Shown piece after piece: positions 12,171 through 22,487 of a DNA stretch of 64,000 nt. The position numbers and the translations under genes were made by a program. The stretch is taken from positions 1 through 64,000 of the forward strand of contig JAKUHH010000391.1 of assembly GCA_022701365.1 (NCBI GenBank). The letters run 5' to 3'. Numbering within the stretch: the stretch's first letter is position 1; each line of letters opens with the position of its first letter. The notes below the pieces were generated by a model. The model worked only from the letters and a program-made list of their open reading frames with translations. It was not told the DNA's origin and ran no database searches. The DNA is from Mycocentrospora acerina (lineage: Eukaryota > Ascomycota > Dothideomycetes > Pleosporales).

Positions 12171-14607
12171 TTAGTATGACGTATTCAGAATGTCTATTGA
12201 CTCCCAGAAGTTGTAGATGGAGCTCTCGTCTAACAGAGAGTTCACAACGTCGCGATGAACGATTGTTTGCTCCATATCACGACTCGTGTCGAGATGATTT
12301 TGACTACCATGATCAAGTGTTTGTGCCGAAACAGGTTGGACCTCAATTGGTGTACCCCATATAGATTCATCTAGAGGTTCATGCCACAGTTGCCGCATCG
12401 ACTCCCCAAAAATTCCACAGAACACTGATGCTGATGTGTATACTTTCTGCAATTCTCGCATGATTGTCATGCAAAACTCAAGCTTGTTAATACCAAGCCT
12501 GCGAGTAAGATGTTGTGTGGATTTACAGTTGAGAAGGTGAACATGCATAGCTGGACACAGAAGGGGAGGGCTGGACGAGGTCAGCGCGAGGAGAATAAAC
12601 TGTGAAAATAGATGTCGGTGACTAAAGTGAACGCAAAAAGACAGGAAGGCATTAGAGATATCAAAACTACTCATTACTTACGTCATAGGGCCTGCAAAGC
12701 TGATAAGCTGCTCCCGTACGATGCAATCAAGAATGCTGTTCGTAGAAATAGCAGCACTTTCTACTTGACTTTGGATACGGCCATGCCATAAATCGTTCGC
12801 TGCAGTATTGAGGTCTTGTGGTTTCATGGCCAGAAAAGGGCGATAGAAAGTGATCAGAACAGCCCTGGGTGATGTATTAGCATAAGAACATGGATTGGCG
12901 ATATTCATTTTTTCTTACTGATAGTGTAGTTGCAAGTGGTAGTTGCTGAATACTGCAAGTCGACTGTCAAGATTGCAATCAAGTACAGGCGTCTTAAATT
13001 GAAGCAGTTTTGACTCCAAGTCGTCAAATTGCGTCGAAGTTGTTGCCGAGCCACGTCGTTGGTAACATAGTGTGAGCACATCACCTAAAAGACCACTAAG
13101 CTGAACTAAGGAGACCCAATAATCAGCAAGCCGATCAAGATCTTCTGGTATATATGCTGCCCTTAGTGGCGCAGAAACTTCAGACAGATCACTCAATACA
13201 TCTTCAACTGTTGGCAAGGGCATGTCGCAATCGACGAGATTCAGTCGCATGGGCCGTCCGAGTGTAAGGCTCAGCCATCGATCTCGGAAAAGACAGCTAG
13301 CCCATAAACGCCGCCACAACTGACATCGGCGAGAGGATAGCGATGAATTGGGCTTGGCAGAATCTGGGTTGCGATGAAGACCCAGGAGCTGGCATATACT
13401 TATTGCGATACCACTCCAATACCATGGTTGTGTATGACTGTCCTTCTCTGAGTGCCAAAAGGAAATTAGAATTGCAGCTTGTAGAAGAAATTCTTTGTCT
13501 GTCTCGCCACTATTATCGTACAAGCACTGAATACCACATGTAGTCAGCGGCCATAACACTGTGGTATGATGAGCGAATAATAGAATATTTCTCACCTTAG
13601 CACGACTGAACATTGTTTCCTTCATCTCCTTACGAGACACAAAGCCTTCTGCTATCCATACACTACTCGAAACAAACTGTAGCCAAAGATTAAAATTCAA
13701 TACTCGGTATAACTTACCAGGCATTCTTACATTTACTGCATTAATAGCCATGCTCCAGAAGAGCAACATGTTGCTTGGTGAAGATTTGGCCGGGCTTTGA
13801 AATGTCTGTAGCTTGGCTAGTTCGAGTATGGGAAGTATGGGATGTATATGGCGGAAGTACGCTTGAAGAAGCTCTGTATAAGATGCAGCATGTGGAAGCG
13901 TTAGGGCGCCCTTGTGCTCGAGGTATTCACGGTCAATTTGTGACATAGACACTGCGTGAGTGGCTTTGAGCAAAACGTGCCTCGGTGCTGTTTGTCGTGA
14001 TCCTGGAGCAAGGTTGAAGACGGCAGTAACACCAGGCTGCTCACCTTTTCAGAGAATTAGCAATTGAGTGGCTTGGAACATGGCAACTCAGTACTTCGCT
14101 TACCGATGTAAAAAGGTATTCCCGATTGTGATCTTCTTTGCCCCAGCGCTGCAACGGATAACTCTGCTCCGCTCTGCTCCTCGTTGGTGTTTCTTTGGCG
14201 CTCATTGTCAGATCTGTATCCTACTGCGTCACACGATACATAACTTGGATTTGATTGTGGCTCACGATCTGGAGATATCAAAAGAGCGGAATCCGCCTGA
14301 ACCACATTATGTATGCTTGTTAGGCCATCTGATGAGCTCTCCGTTTGCAAATTGGCTCGTGCAGAGGTAGTAATCAAAGCATCCGGCCTATGTTGTCATC
14401 ACAAGACACAATTAGAACCAAATGGGCAAATTCTAAAAATCAGTGATATGAGTCTTACAATCTATGATGTGTTTGCTGTACGACACACTCTATGCGGTCT
14501 TGAGCGCAACGAACGCACGGAATTCCTGTTACGGTAACACTACAGCGGACCTTTCGCCGTTGGCATTCCTGACACGCAACAGCTGATCGGTGTCGTTGCG
14601 CTGGCAT
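12171..14607 (-). CDS. Zn2Cys6 transcription factor, CTF1/FarA-like
   Basis: Seven exons (14607-14459, 14387-14104, 14044-13731, 13676-13596, 13526-12919, 12864-12682, 12570-12171) give 672 aa with consistent phases. The N-terminus holds one binuclear zinc cluster, C-x2-C-x6-C-x8-C-x2-C-x6-C, at residues 12-41. The RRKVRCSVTVTGIPC stretch resembles the cutinase factor CTF1 / fatty-acid regulators FarA and FarB. The middle (EYLEHKG through LHYQAVLITFYRPF) matches the fungal-specific transcription factor domain. The start is the ATG 11 codons before the first Cys; the frame is open upstream. It lies next to the broken P450 and is the candidate pathway regulator. No lesion was found. Whether it is expressed cannot be seen. 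Confidence 0.85.
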
Positions 14608-15106
14608 ATTGTAAGGACGCTCTGAACCAGGTTTGTATATGATATACACGTTGAGCTGAACGCACGTACTTGGTGAGTAAAGGTGCTACCACGAAATAAC
14701 AGTCTTAAAGCGGAGTGTCCGCCGAAAAATCACCTAATTTAGCGCCATTCGGTTGTGGCGTGTGCACAGCCGAGGACGGAAAAGCTTGACGCAACATATC
14801 ATATCACATGTAAACAGAAAAGATATCTTGCCTGGCGATACAATGACTACTGTTCAAATATACAAAAAAAAACTCAAACGCGTAGAAAGCTTGGCTTCAG
14901 GGCCTAGTATCATGTAGAAGCTCGGGTTGCCATGTCGCACTGTTTGGCCTGATAGCGCATGGCTGATTGTTAAAGTACTTGCTGCTTTGACAAACAACTA
15001 TAAAGCCAAGATAGGGTTGAAGGACTGATAAAGATGTTAGGTGGTCGTGATAAGGACAATTGATTTGTCATATTAAATAAACTACAGCTTATTACTGATC
15101 AAAATA
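14608..15106. other. Intergenic between regulator and P450 relic
   Basis: About 500 bp hold the upstream region of the regulator and the 3' end of the P450 relic, both transcribed leftward. No gene or repeat is visible. Confidence 0.5.
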
Positions 15107-16756
15107 TCATTGATCTGCTCCTGCAATACTCGATTTGTATGGGAGTTTCGCACGCTTCTCGGACCGCACGTACAAATTGTTGGGCCTGACAAGTTGGAAC
15201 ATGGGATCTATTTCAATCACCTCATTTCCATCTCTTACAAACTTGTAGCGGTAGACCAGTTTGGGTAAGAAGATTTTAATTTCCTGCAACGCGAAGTTGA
15301 CTCCAATGCACATACGTGGCCCAGTCGCAAATGGAATATATGCTGCCTTGTGACGATTTTTGACTTCTGGGGTGTTCCACCTATCTGGGTCAAATACTGA
15401 GGGATTGTTCCACAGCTTGGGGCTATTGTGGATATGATGGAGTGCCGGCACAATTACAGTGTCTTTGGGCAACTTGTAGCCACCTGGTAAGACGAGATCT
15501 ACTTTCGCAGTTCGGCCTGGTTGGAATGATGGATTGTGTCGGCGCTGGGTCTCTTTGATAAAGTGGTCTAAGTAGACGAGGCTGTCAGTGAACTCGGGAG
15601 TCAGCTCCATTTCGTCGCTAAAATTATTGTCGACGAGCTCTTGTAGGAGCTTGTCCTGCACGCCAGGGTAGGTGACAAGACTGTAGATCAGCCAGGAAAG
15701 GAGAGAGGAAGTTGTTGTAAATCCAGCACCTGTGGCAACAATGAGAGCCGCCTTGAGATTCGCCTTGGTTATCAGTTGCGCGGATCGCGTAATCTGCACA
15801 TTCATGTGTTAGTTTCCAACCCAATATGTTGTTACGCCTGATAGAGGAAGGAAGAAAGAAATCAACATACCGACCATGTTGACTGCTTGAACTGCGGCGT
15901 CCTGTAGTTGCAAGTCTTTTGTTCCTCCGCTCTGAGCTTGCTGAATTTGTTCTTCAACCAGAGACTCCATACGTGCCTTCTTGACTATCAAAGCCTTAGG
16001 GTCACCAAACGGCAAGTTAGCGTACCAGCTGCCATAAGACGTTACCTTCTTGTTCAGTGATAGTGTTTCGGCGATGAGATGGACCACCTCATTTATTGGG
16101 GCATCAACACGTGTGAAATGTTTCATATCCACACCAAGCATTAACTTAGCCACCGCTTGCGAGCCAAGTTTGAGCATGTAGATGTAAACATTCCACGATT
16201 GACTACTTTTGTTTAGCTCGTCGAAAACCGTGTATGCATCTTCTACTGTTTGTTGCATGGTGGGTGCGTAGTGTCGTACAGCCTTGGGTCCTAAGGCAGG
16301 AGGTAGGAACTTGTGCACGATCTTTCATTCGGTTGTGTTTGTGTCGCCTAGAAATACACCTGCCTCTGGTGTCTTGATGCCATAAAATGGATGAGACGCA
16401 TTGATCTTCTTGGTTAAAAAGTCAGATTCGTCAAACGCAATGGCAGCAATGTCAGGATCGTTCGAGTGGTACACTGTGCTGCCCATATTTGTGGTCCTAA
16501 AAATTGGTCCGTACTTTTCAAAAAGACGTTGGTGATTTCCTAGATGGTCTGGGAACACTTCGAAGAAATTTCCAACGTAAGGGAGGCCTTTAGGACCAGG
16601 CACGTCACGGACTCCTTGGCCGTCTACACGGATTGCGATGGGTGTATCATCTGGCGACATAATATCGTTGACTTTAGAAAGGACTTTGATGCCACGAACA
16701 AACCCGATACCTATCGCAATCAATGAATTAGAAGAGGTTGTATCGCCATGGTGCAA
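15107..16756 (-). pseudogene. Cytochrome P450 with in-frame stop codon
   Basis: The frame reads as a class II fungal P450: N-terminal hydrophobic segment, proline-rich hinge VPGPKGLPYVGNF, I-helix ATGAGFTTTSS, ExxR as ETQR, and haem-binding FATGPRMCIG near 15300-15330. About 143 codons in, a TGA at 16327-16325 interrupts the frame (GDTNTTE, stop, KIVHKFLPPALG). The reading frame is identical on both sides and no GT-AG intron covers it. From the context I expect a Trp codon in relatives. One intron lies near 15870-15794. The canonical GTATGT donor would shift the frame, whereas a GTCGGT donor at 15874 keeps it, so a second lesion is possible. A rarely read-through or sequencing-error stop cannot be excluded. 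Confidence 0.8.
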
Positions 16757-17427
16757 AAAAACCGACTTTGCGCAACAACGATTGCAAAATGAGATACTAT
16801 CAAAACTTTCAAATCGTCCAATGAGGCATTCTCGTCTGCATCAATTGATCGGACAGAGCCAGGAGACTCTCCAAGTAAGTAAAATGACTGCGACAACATT
16901 GCAAAGATCTTTTCTTAGTTCGCATATATGTTGGCAAGAATCAGGGTGAATTGAACCATGGTTTATGTACTCTACTAGTGTGTTCATTTCGTCATGCTTC
17001 TCGATGCCTACGGTACAGCTGAGAATAAATATTGCACATACTAAACTTGACTTGCACTCAAATCTCAAGATCACGTTACCCATAATCTGAAAAGTTCTCC
17101 GATTGGTATGCTCAATGGCCGATCACCTCAGGGTCTGAACGAGGTACGTCGGCCCTGCTTTTCTTTTCTGTGGGCTATACGCATCTACAAGCGATCATGG
17201 TCGTAATGCAACACGGACCGCAAGCTTGTATCAAGTCATGCGTCATGCCTCATATTAACGACATGTGTAGTGATATTTATACGCAGACTAAGGCCTTGTT
17301 AGATCACGGATAACAGCGTTAAGTACCATTTTTCTTTTGACATTCCTTTGTCAAGGATCATTCGGAGAATCTCTCGTTACCATATTTGTCGTCAGCACAC
17401 CGACCATCACTCGTATCAGACCTCATA
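16757..17427. promoter_or_regulatory. Divergent promoter region of P450 and b5 reductase
   Basis: The 671 bp between the two start codons separates genes transcribed away from each other, a common arrangement for co-regulated fungal pathway partners. I did not find a convincing TATA box or repeated Zn2Cys6 half-site. The regulatory role is inferred from layout alone. Confidence 0.4.
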
Positions 17428-18904
17428 ATGCCAGAATTATCCAATTCCAGTGTGACTGATGTTGCAGCGCACCCAAGCAAAGACGACCTGTGGGTAATTA
17501 CACAGAGTAAAGGTAGACCATGTACACAATCTGTCAATGAAAGGTGGCTAATACCAATGTACAGTATACAATATCACAGAGTATATAAGGGATCACCCTG
17601 GTGGTACAGATGTCCTAGTCGATGTTGCTGGAGGAGATGCAAATGCCGGTCATTCCAAGAATACCGACCAGATTTTGAACACCTACCTTGTCGGCAATGT
17701 TCCAAACGCTAGCAGACCAAAGAGTTCGAAGAAGGTCCATTTGGTTCGGCAAGCGCCACCAACAGTCACAGAAATAGTGCCCTACTCTTTCCAGGTTGCC
17801 AAGATGGCTGCGGGCTCGCTGGCTTTTGCTGGTAGTGCGTACTGCGCCTTGAAAGTGAGATTGCCGGCTCAAGAAATTCTCTCAAATTTTCCTTTTAGCT
17901 ACTTGTCTATCTCAGGACTTTCCAGCGGAAATATTGCCTTCACCGAAGGCTTTGTAATGGCCATCATCTTATCTACCGTCGGCGCGATTGCCGTCGGGAG
18001 GCAACTAACAGAATTTACAAAAGTCGAGTCTGGGTTCAGTAAATACGCATCTCATCGGCCGCAACAACAAACTCCTAAGCCAACCGACAAACATTCTGAG
18101 CAAGGGTTCCTAGAATCTAAGAAATGGAAATCATTGAATATTGCAAAGATAGACAAACTATCCACCAACGTCGTTTGCTATACTTTCAAGCTTCCAAACG
18201 CAAAAGACATGATTGGTCTACCTATCGGCCAACATGAGGCTATCAAGGCAATTGTTGACGGCCAAATTGTTATTAGATCATATGCGCCAACATCCAATAA
18301 CTTTGACATTGGCGTCCTGGAGCTGGTCATCAAGTTGTATCCAGATGGTCAACTTACAGGAAAACACTTGGCAAATCTCAAATTTTGGTGACCAAGTCCT
18401 TTTCCATGGCCCCAAAGGAGCGTATACACATAGAGTGGGTCAGTACAAGAAGATTGGCATGGTAGCGGGTGGCACTGGCATCACCCCCATGTATCAGATT
18501 ATTCGAGCCATCTGCGAGAATGAAGACGACACTACAGAAGTGTCACTTGATTTCGCAAACCGATCAGAAGAAGACATCTTATTGAGGGATCAACTACAGA
18601 CTTTTGCTAGTAACTACCCAAGAAACTTCAAGCTGTAGTATGTGTTGGATCACCCTCCAGAGAGTTGGGCTTATGGCAGTGGCTATATGACGGTGGAAAT
18701 GATGAAGAAGAAACTTCCTAGACCGGGAATAGACAGCAAAATCCTGTTGTGCGGCCCCCCGGGTATGGTGAATGCATCCAAAAAAAAGCATCGAGGACTC
18801 TAGGGTTTAAGATACCTGGAGCCGTTTCAACCATGTCAGACGAGATATTTTGTTTTCAGACTGGCGAAATGGAAATGATGTCTTGGGCTCTGCTGCGTGG
18901 CTGA
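17428..18904 (+). pseudogene. Fused cytochrome b5 / NADH-cytochrome b5 reductase, multiply broken
   Basis: Exon 1 (17428-17512) joins at a GT-AG intron to 17565 onward. The N-terminal cytochrome b5 domain keeps both haem-His motifs (HPGG and GHS), but the stretch between them is about five residues shorter than usual (GGDANAGHS). A membrane-type linker and the FAD/NAD reductase domain follow (IRSYAPTS, AGGTGITPMYQ, CGPPGM). Three lesions break the frame. There is one extra base in the T run at 18383-18386, a TAG at 18636-18638 just before YVLDHPP, and a one-base loss in the A run near 18780-18787, after which the frame continues LGFKIPGAVS. Two lesions lie in homopolymers, so sequencing error is possible there, but the TAG does not. 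It would have fed electrons to a partner such as the adjacent P450. Confidence 0.85.
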
Positions 18905-19980
18905 TGATCAACGATAAGAGGCAAGTGATAGTAAATCGGTGTGTAATAACGTAATGGTATTTTACTTTGAGAGATAATCGCACGAATTTTTCTGAGCTCA
19001 CTTTTTCGTTTACCCGTCAACTTATCTGGTCTTTTTAGATCTATCTTCCAAATCAAACTTCGATGTTGCCTTTTAGTACAGTAGTTGGCCTTGGCCATGG
19101 TTCACCTGTTTGATGCCCTTAGCATATAGGTGTTAGTTTTTTGCACACATGGTCGTTACCCTTGCCCTCGATATGTACATGCCAGTGTTACTCGAGCTGA
19201 AACCTTGATGCACTGTAATTGACCATTGTGCTAATGTTCTAGCATCGCTATTGTATGAGTACAATCACGCAATGTTGACGTCTGACGAAATAATGCGGAG
19301 CTACTACCAACAGGACGTAAAGACAAGTCACATTCCAGGCAGGTATTTGAGAAACATGCATGAAGCCAGAACCTCTGTTCCTGCCGAGGCAAAGAATGTT
19401 CCACCTGGAAACAAACTGTAGCTCAGACGTCAGAACATTGTATTGGGACGTGCTTAAAGCGACCCACATGCCGCGGTAGTTGTTATCTCAGCCCTACCAC
19501 TACCGTAGCCAATCGGAAAGAGTCGATCATTTTAAGCCGCCAGGGATTGCTGTGAGATATTTACCATGAGCGCCGCACAAGTGACAACATGCATGGCGTT
19601 CTAGTGCGCCAATTTGATCTGGCCAAAGGCCGGACCATTTAGGCTGCAAGTGACGGGAACGCGTAGGTGGAACCCACCGTAAAACGTCATCTTTTGATGG
19701 CCAAAACACGGACTAGTATACTTAGGAGATAACTGAATATATCGGCGCTCAACCATCGGCAAGATCTTATCCTTGTCCGTTGTAGGTAGCGCTTCGGAAG
19801 CTGCGGGAGTGCGCAGCATGAGCATTGTCCTGTATGGGATTGAATGATGATGGTACGTATAGAAGAGCAGTATCCGCCTACAACGCTCAGAAATAAAAGA
19901 TTTTCACAATCTAGATCCAGTACCTACACTTCTCAAATAAGTGCTTATTCTGTTAGCAGCTCAAACCCCACCAAAAAAAA
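18905..19980. other. Intergenic upstream of the dehydrogenase fusion gene
   Basis: No supported gene lies here. Small overlapping frames on both strands lack motifs. The 3' part should hold the promoter of the downstream gene; an A-rich run directly precedes its ATG. Confidence 0.5.
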
Positions 19981-21913
19981 ATGTCGTGGCAGCCACCAAA
20001 AGATTATGCAACGCGCCCAGTCACTATCCTGGGGGCAGGCGTTTTGGGTCGTCGCATCGGTATGTTGTCGAACAGAAGTCCTTGCAACAAGCGCGCGGAC
20101 TAACCATGTGTTCGCAGCGTGTACTTGGGCATCTGCTGGCTACAATGTCCATGTCCGAGATCCAAGTGCGGAGCAACGCTCTAATTGCCTAAAGTATGCT
20201 CAGGAGAACATGAAGACCTATAGCAATGCAACCTTGTGCTCGATAACAGGCAGAATTGATGTATTTGAAGGGCTAGAAGCTGCAGTATCGAATGCTTGGC
20301 TCGTCATTGAAGCTGTTCCTGAGAAGCTTGACCTGAAAATTTGGACGCTAGCGACTCTGGAACAGGTGGCACCCGAAGACTGCATCCTCAGCACCAACTC
20401 ATCATCGTATAAATCTTCGGAGATGCTTGGTAAAGTTTCAGAGTCGACAAAGGGCCGCTTCCTGAACATGCACTACTATATGCCCCCGGAGAACATGGTC
20501 GTCGAACTCATGACGGACGGATTCACAGAAAAAGACGTGTTTGCCTTTGTGGCCGATCGACTGAGAGAAACGGCGGCTCTGCCATTTATTTCGAGAAAGG
20601 AGTCTACTGGCTTCATTTTCAATCGGCTCTGGGCGGCTGTGAAGAGAGAGACTCTGATGATTCTTTCCGAGGGCGTCAGTGATGCAGAGGAGATTGACAA
20701 CCTTTGGGATATATGCTTTGTGCAAGGAAGGATGGTACCCTGCAAGGCAATGGACAACGTCGGCCTTGATACTGTGGCGCTGATTGAAGGCCACTACATA
20801 GCCGAACGTGGCCTGCCATCCAAACATACGACAGAATATCTTCAAAAGAACTATCTCGACTACGGTAAGTTGGGGGTCAAGTCGGAAGCGGGAGGGCTGT
20901 ATCCGCCAAAGATGAAGAACAATCCTTCCATGGATGGAGCTTTAACCAAAGTCGACGTAGATGAGAGAGCTCGACTGGAGCCTACCATTGTTGTTCTCGA
21001 CATTGGCGCTTCCTCGACAGGTCCTACCAAGGATGCCGGTGAGATTGTACAATTCACTGGCGACGGCAAGACTTGCAAGACGTTGGTGTCCAAACTCTCC
21101 TCTCCCGATGGAATAGCGATTGATGACAAGACGAAGCGCATGTTCTGGACTTGCATGGGTACTCCCGGCAAACTCGATGGAACGGTGGCGTCGGCCAAGA
21201 GTGACGGATCAGATGTACGTGTTCTTGTACATGCGGGGACGATCAACACACCGAAACAGGTCTGCCTCGAGACGACAGCGGAAAAGGTGTACTTTAGCGA
21301 CCGCGAGGGATGTGCCGTGTACCGCTGCAACTATGACGGATCACAATTAGAAACCCTGGTTAAGAACGGCGGCAAGAGATTGGAGACGGGTGCAGAGGCG
21401 AATGTGCTGGACTGGTGCGTGGGCATAGCCGTCTCTCCCGCGCATGGCAAGTTTTACTGGAGCCAAAAGGGGCCGTCAAAAGGGGGTCGGGGCCGCATTT
21501 TCTGCGCTGGTATTACCATACCTCAAGGAAGCACGGCAGAGTCGCGCGGCGACATTGAGTGTATTTTAGACGGGCTTTGTGAGCCGATTGACATTGAAGT
21601 CGACGAATCCAACAGCAGGCTGTACTGGACGGACCGCGGAGAGATTCCGTGGGGCAATTCGTTGAATCGAGTTGAGTTGGACGACAAGGGGTTGCCGGTA
21701 GAGGGTGTCAAGAGTGGTGGTGGTATGGGTGGAGGGTATGTGATTGCGAGGCGATTCAATGAGGCGATTGGATTGAAACTGGACGTTGCGAATGACAAAG
21801 TTTACGTGACGGACTTGGGAGGAAGCATTTACAGCTGTGGGCTGGATGGGCACGGGAAGACGACTATTTATTCCAACGAGCTGCGGGCGTTTACGGGGAT
21901 TGCGCTTGGATGA
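19981..21913 (+). CDS. 3-hydroxyacyl-CoA dehydrogenase fused to YWTD-like beta-propeller
   Basis: Exons 19981-20059 and 20118-21913 join in phase to 624 aa. The intron has GTATGT...GCAG ends. The start is the ATG after the A run, because splicing from it restores the Rossmann motif GAGVLG at residues 18-23. That motif is destroyed if the open frame is read unspliced. Residues 1 to about 300 match 3-hydroxyacyl-CoA dehydrogenases, with candidate catalytic His145 (NMHYYMPP) and the following Glu in VVEL. From about residue 315 the protein changes to repeats such as VYFSDREGCAVYRCNYDGS and LYWTDRGE, typical of LDL-receptor class B/SMP-30-like propellers. The family oxidises 3-hydroxyacyl-CoA using NAD. 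The propeller's role is unknown. No signal peptide or lesion is visible. Confidence 0.85.
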
Positions 21914-22016
21914 GTAGACGGATTGACAATTTCATGTCGTGGTTGATTAGTATTCATGTAGTTGATATCTGTGTCTTGTATAATTTTTGTGTCTTGTATA
22001 CTTTTTGTGTCGTGGT

Positions 22017-22440
22017 TGGTTCATGTTCATGTTCATGTTCATGTGCATGTCGAGGCGGGGCGATTCTGCAGGCTTCGATCGATGTGGCTGGTGGGGGCTT
22101 AGTCAGCCGCTGGCATTGCGCGCGAGTGGCTTGGCGCGGAATCGTAGGCGTCACCGTCGACGGGCAGAGTCAGACGGCGTTTTGTCTCTTGTCGCTTGTC
22201 TCTTGTGTCTTGTTCCTTGCCCCTTGCCTCTTGCCTCTTGTTCCTTGCCTCCTGCCTCCTGCATCCTGCTCCCGGTTGCCTCTTGCCTCGTGCACCGAGC
22301 CTCCTGCCTCTCGACCCTCGACTCTTGCCGTCCAGCCGGTAGTATTGGGAAGGCGCCACCTGCTCCCCACCGACACACACATACACATACACACACGCAC
22401 ACGCACACGCACACGCACACGCACACTCACACACACACTC
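22017..22440. repeat. Stacked microsatellites upstream of the m-AAA protease gene
   Basis: Three simple-repeat zones follow one another: TTCATG repeats (about 22017-22050), imperfect 7-bp pyrimidine units like TTGCCTC (about 22190-22310), and CA/CACACG repeats (about 22373-22440). They end about 50 bp before the ATG, so part may lie in the 5' UTR. Confidence 0.8.
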
Positions 22441-22487
22441 TCGCCCGGTTGCTCCTGCCGGCCCCTGCCCGCTCCTGCCCTCCCGCC

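Noticed and set aside
11810..12364. 184-codon plus-strand frame
   Set aside because: Its 3' part is antisense to the last exon of the Zn2Cys6 regulator, and it has no motif.
15809..15811. Second apparent stop in the P450 frame
   Set aside because: It lies inside the predicted intron (about 15870-15794), so it is not counted as a lesion.
19844..20117. Unspliced N-terminal extension of the dehydrogenase frame
   Set aside because: Reading through destroys the Rossmann glycine motif; splicing at GTATGT...CAG from the ATG at 19981 restores it.
12171..21913. Possible complete secondary-metabolite cluster
   Set aside because: No polyketide synthase, NRPS, terpene synthase or transporter is present. 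The genes look like a small accessory pathway or part of one.
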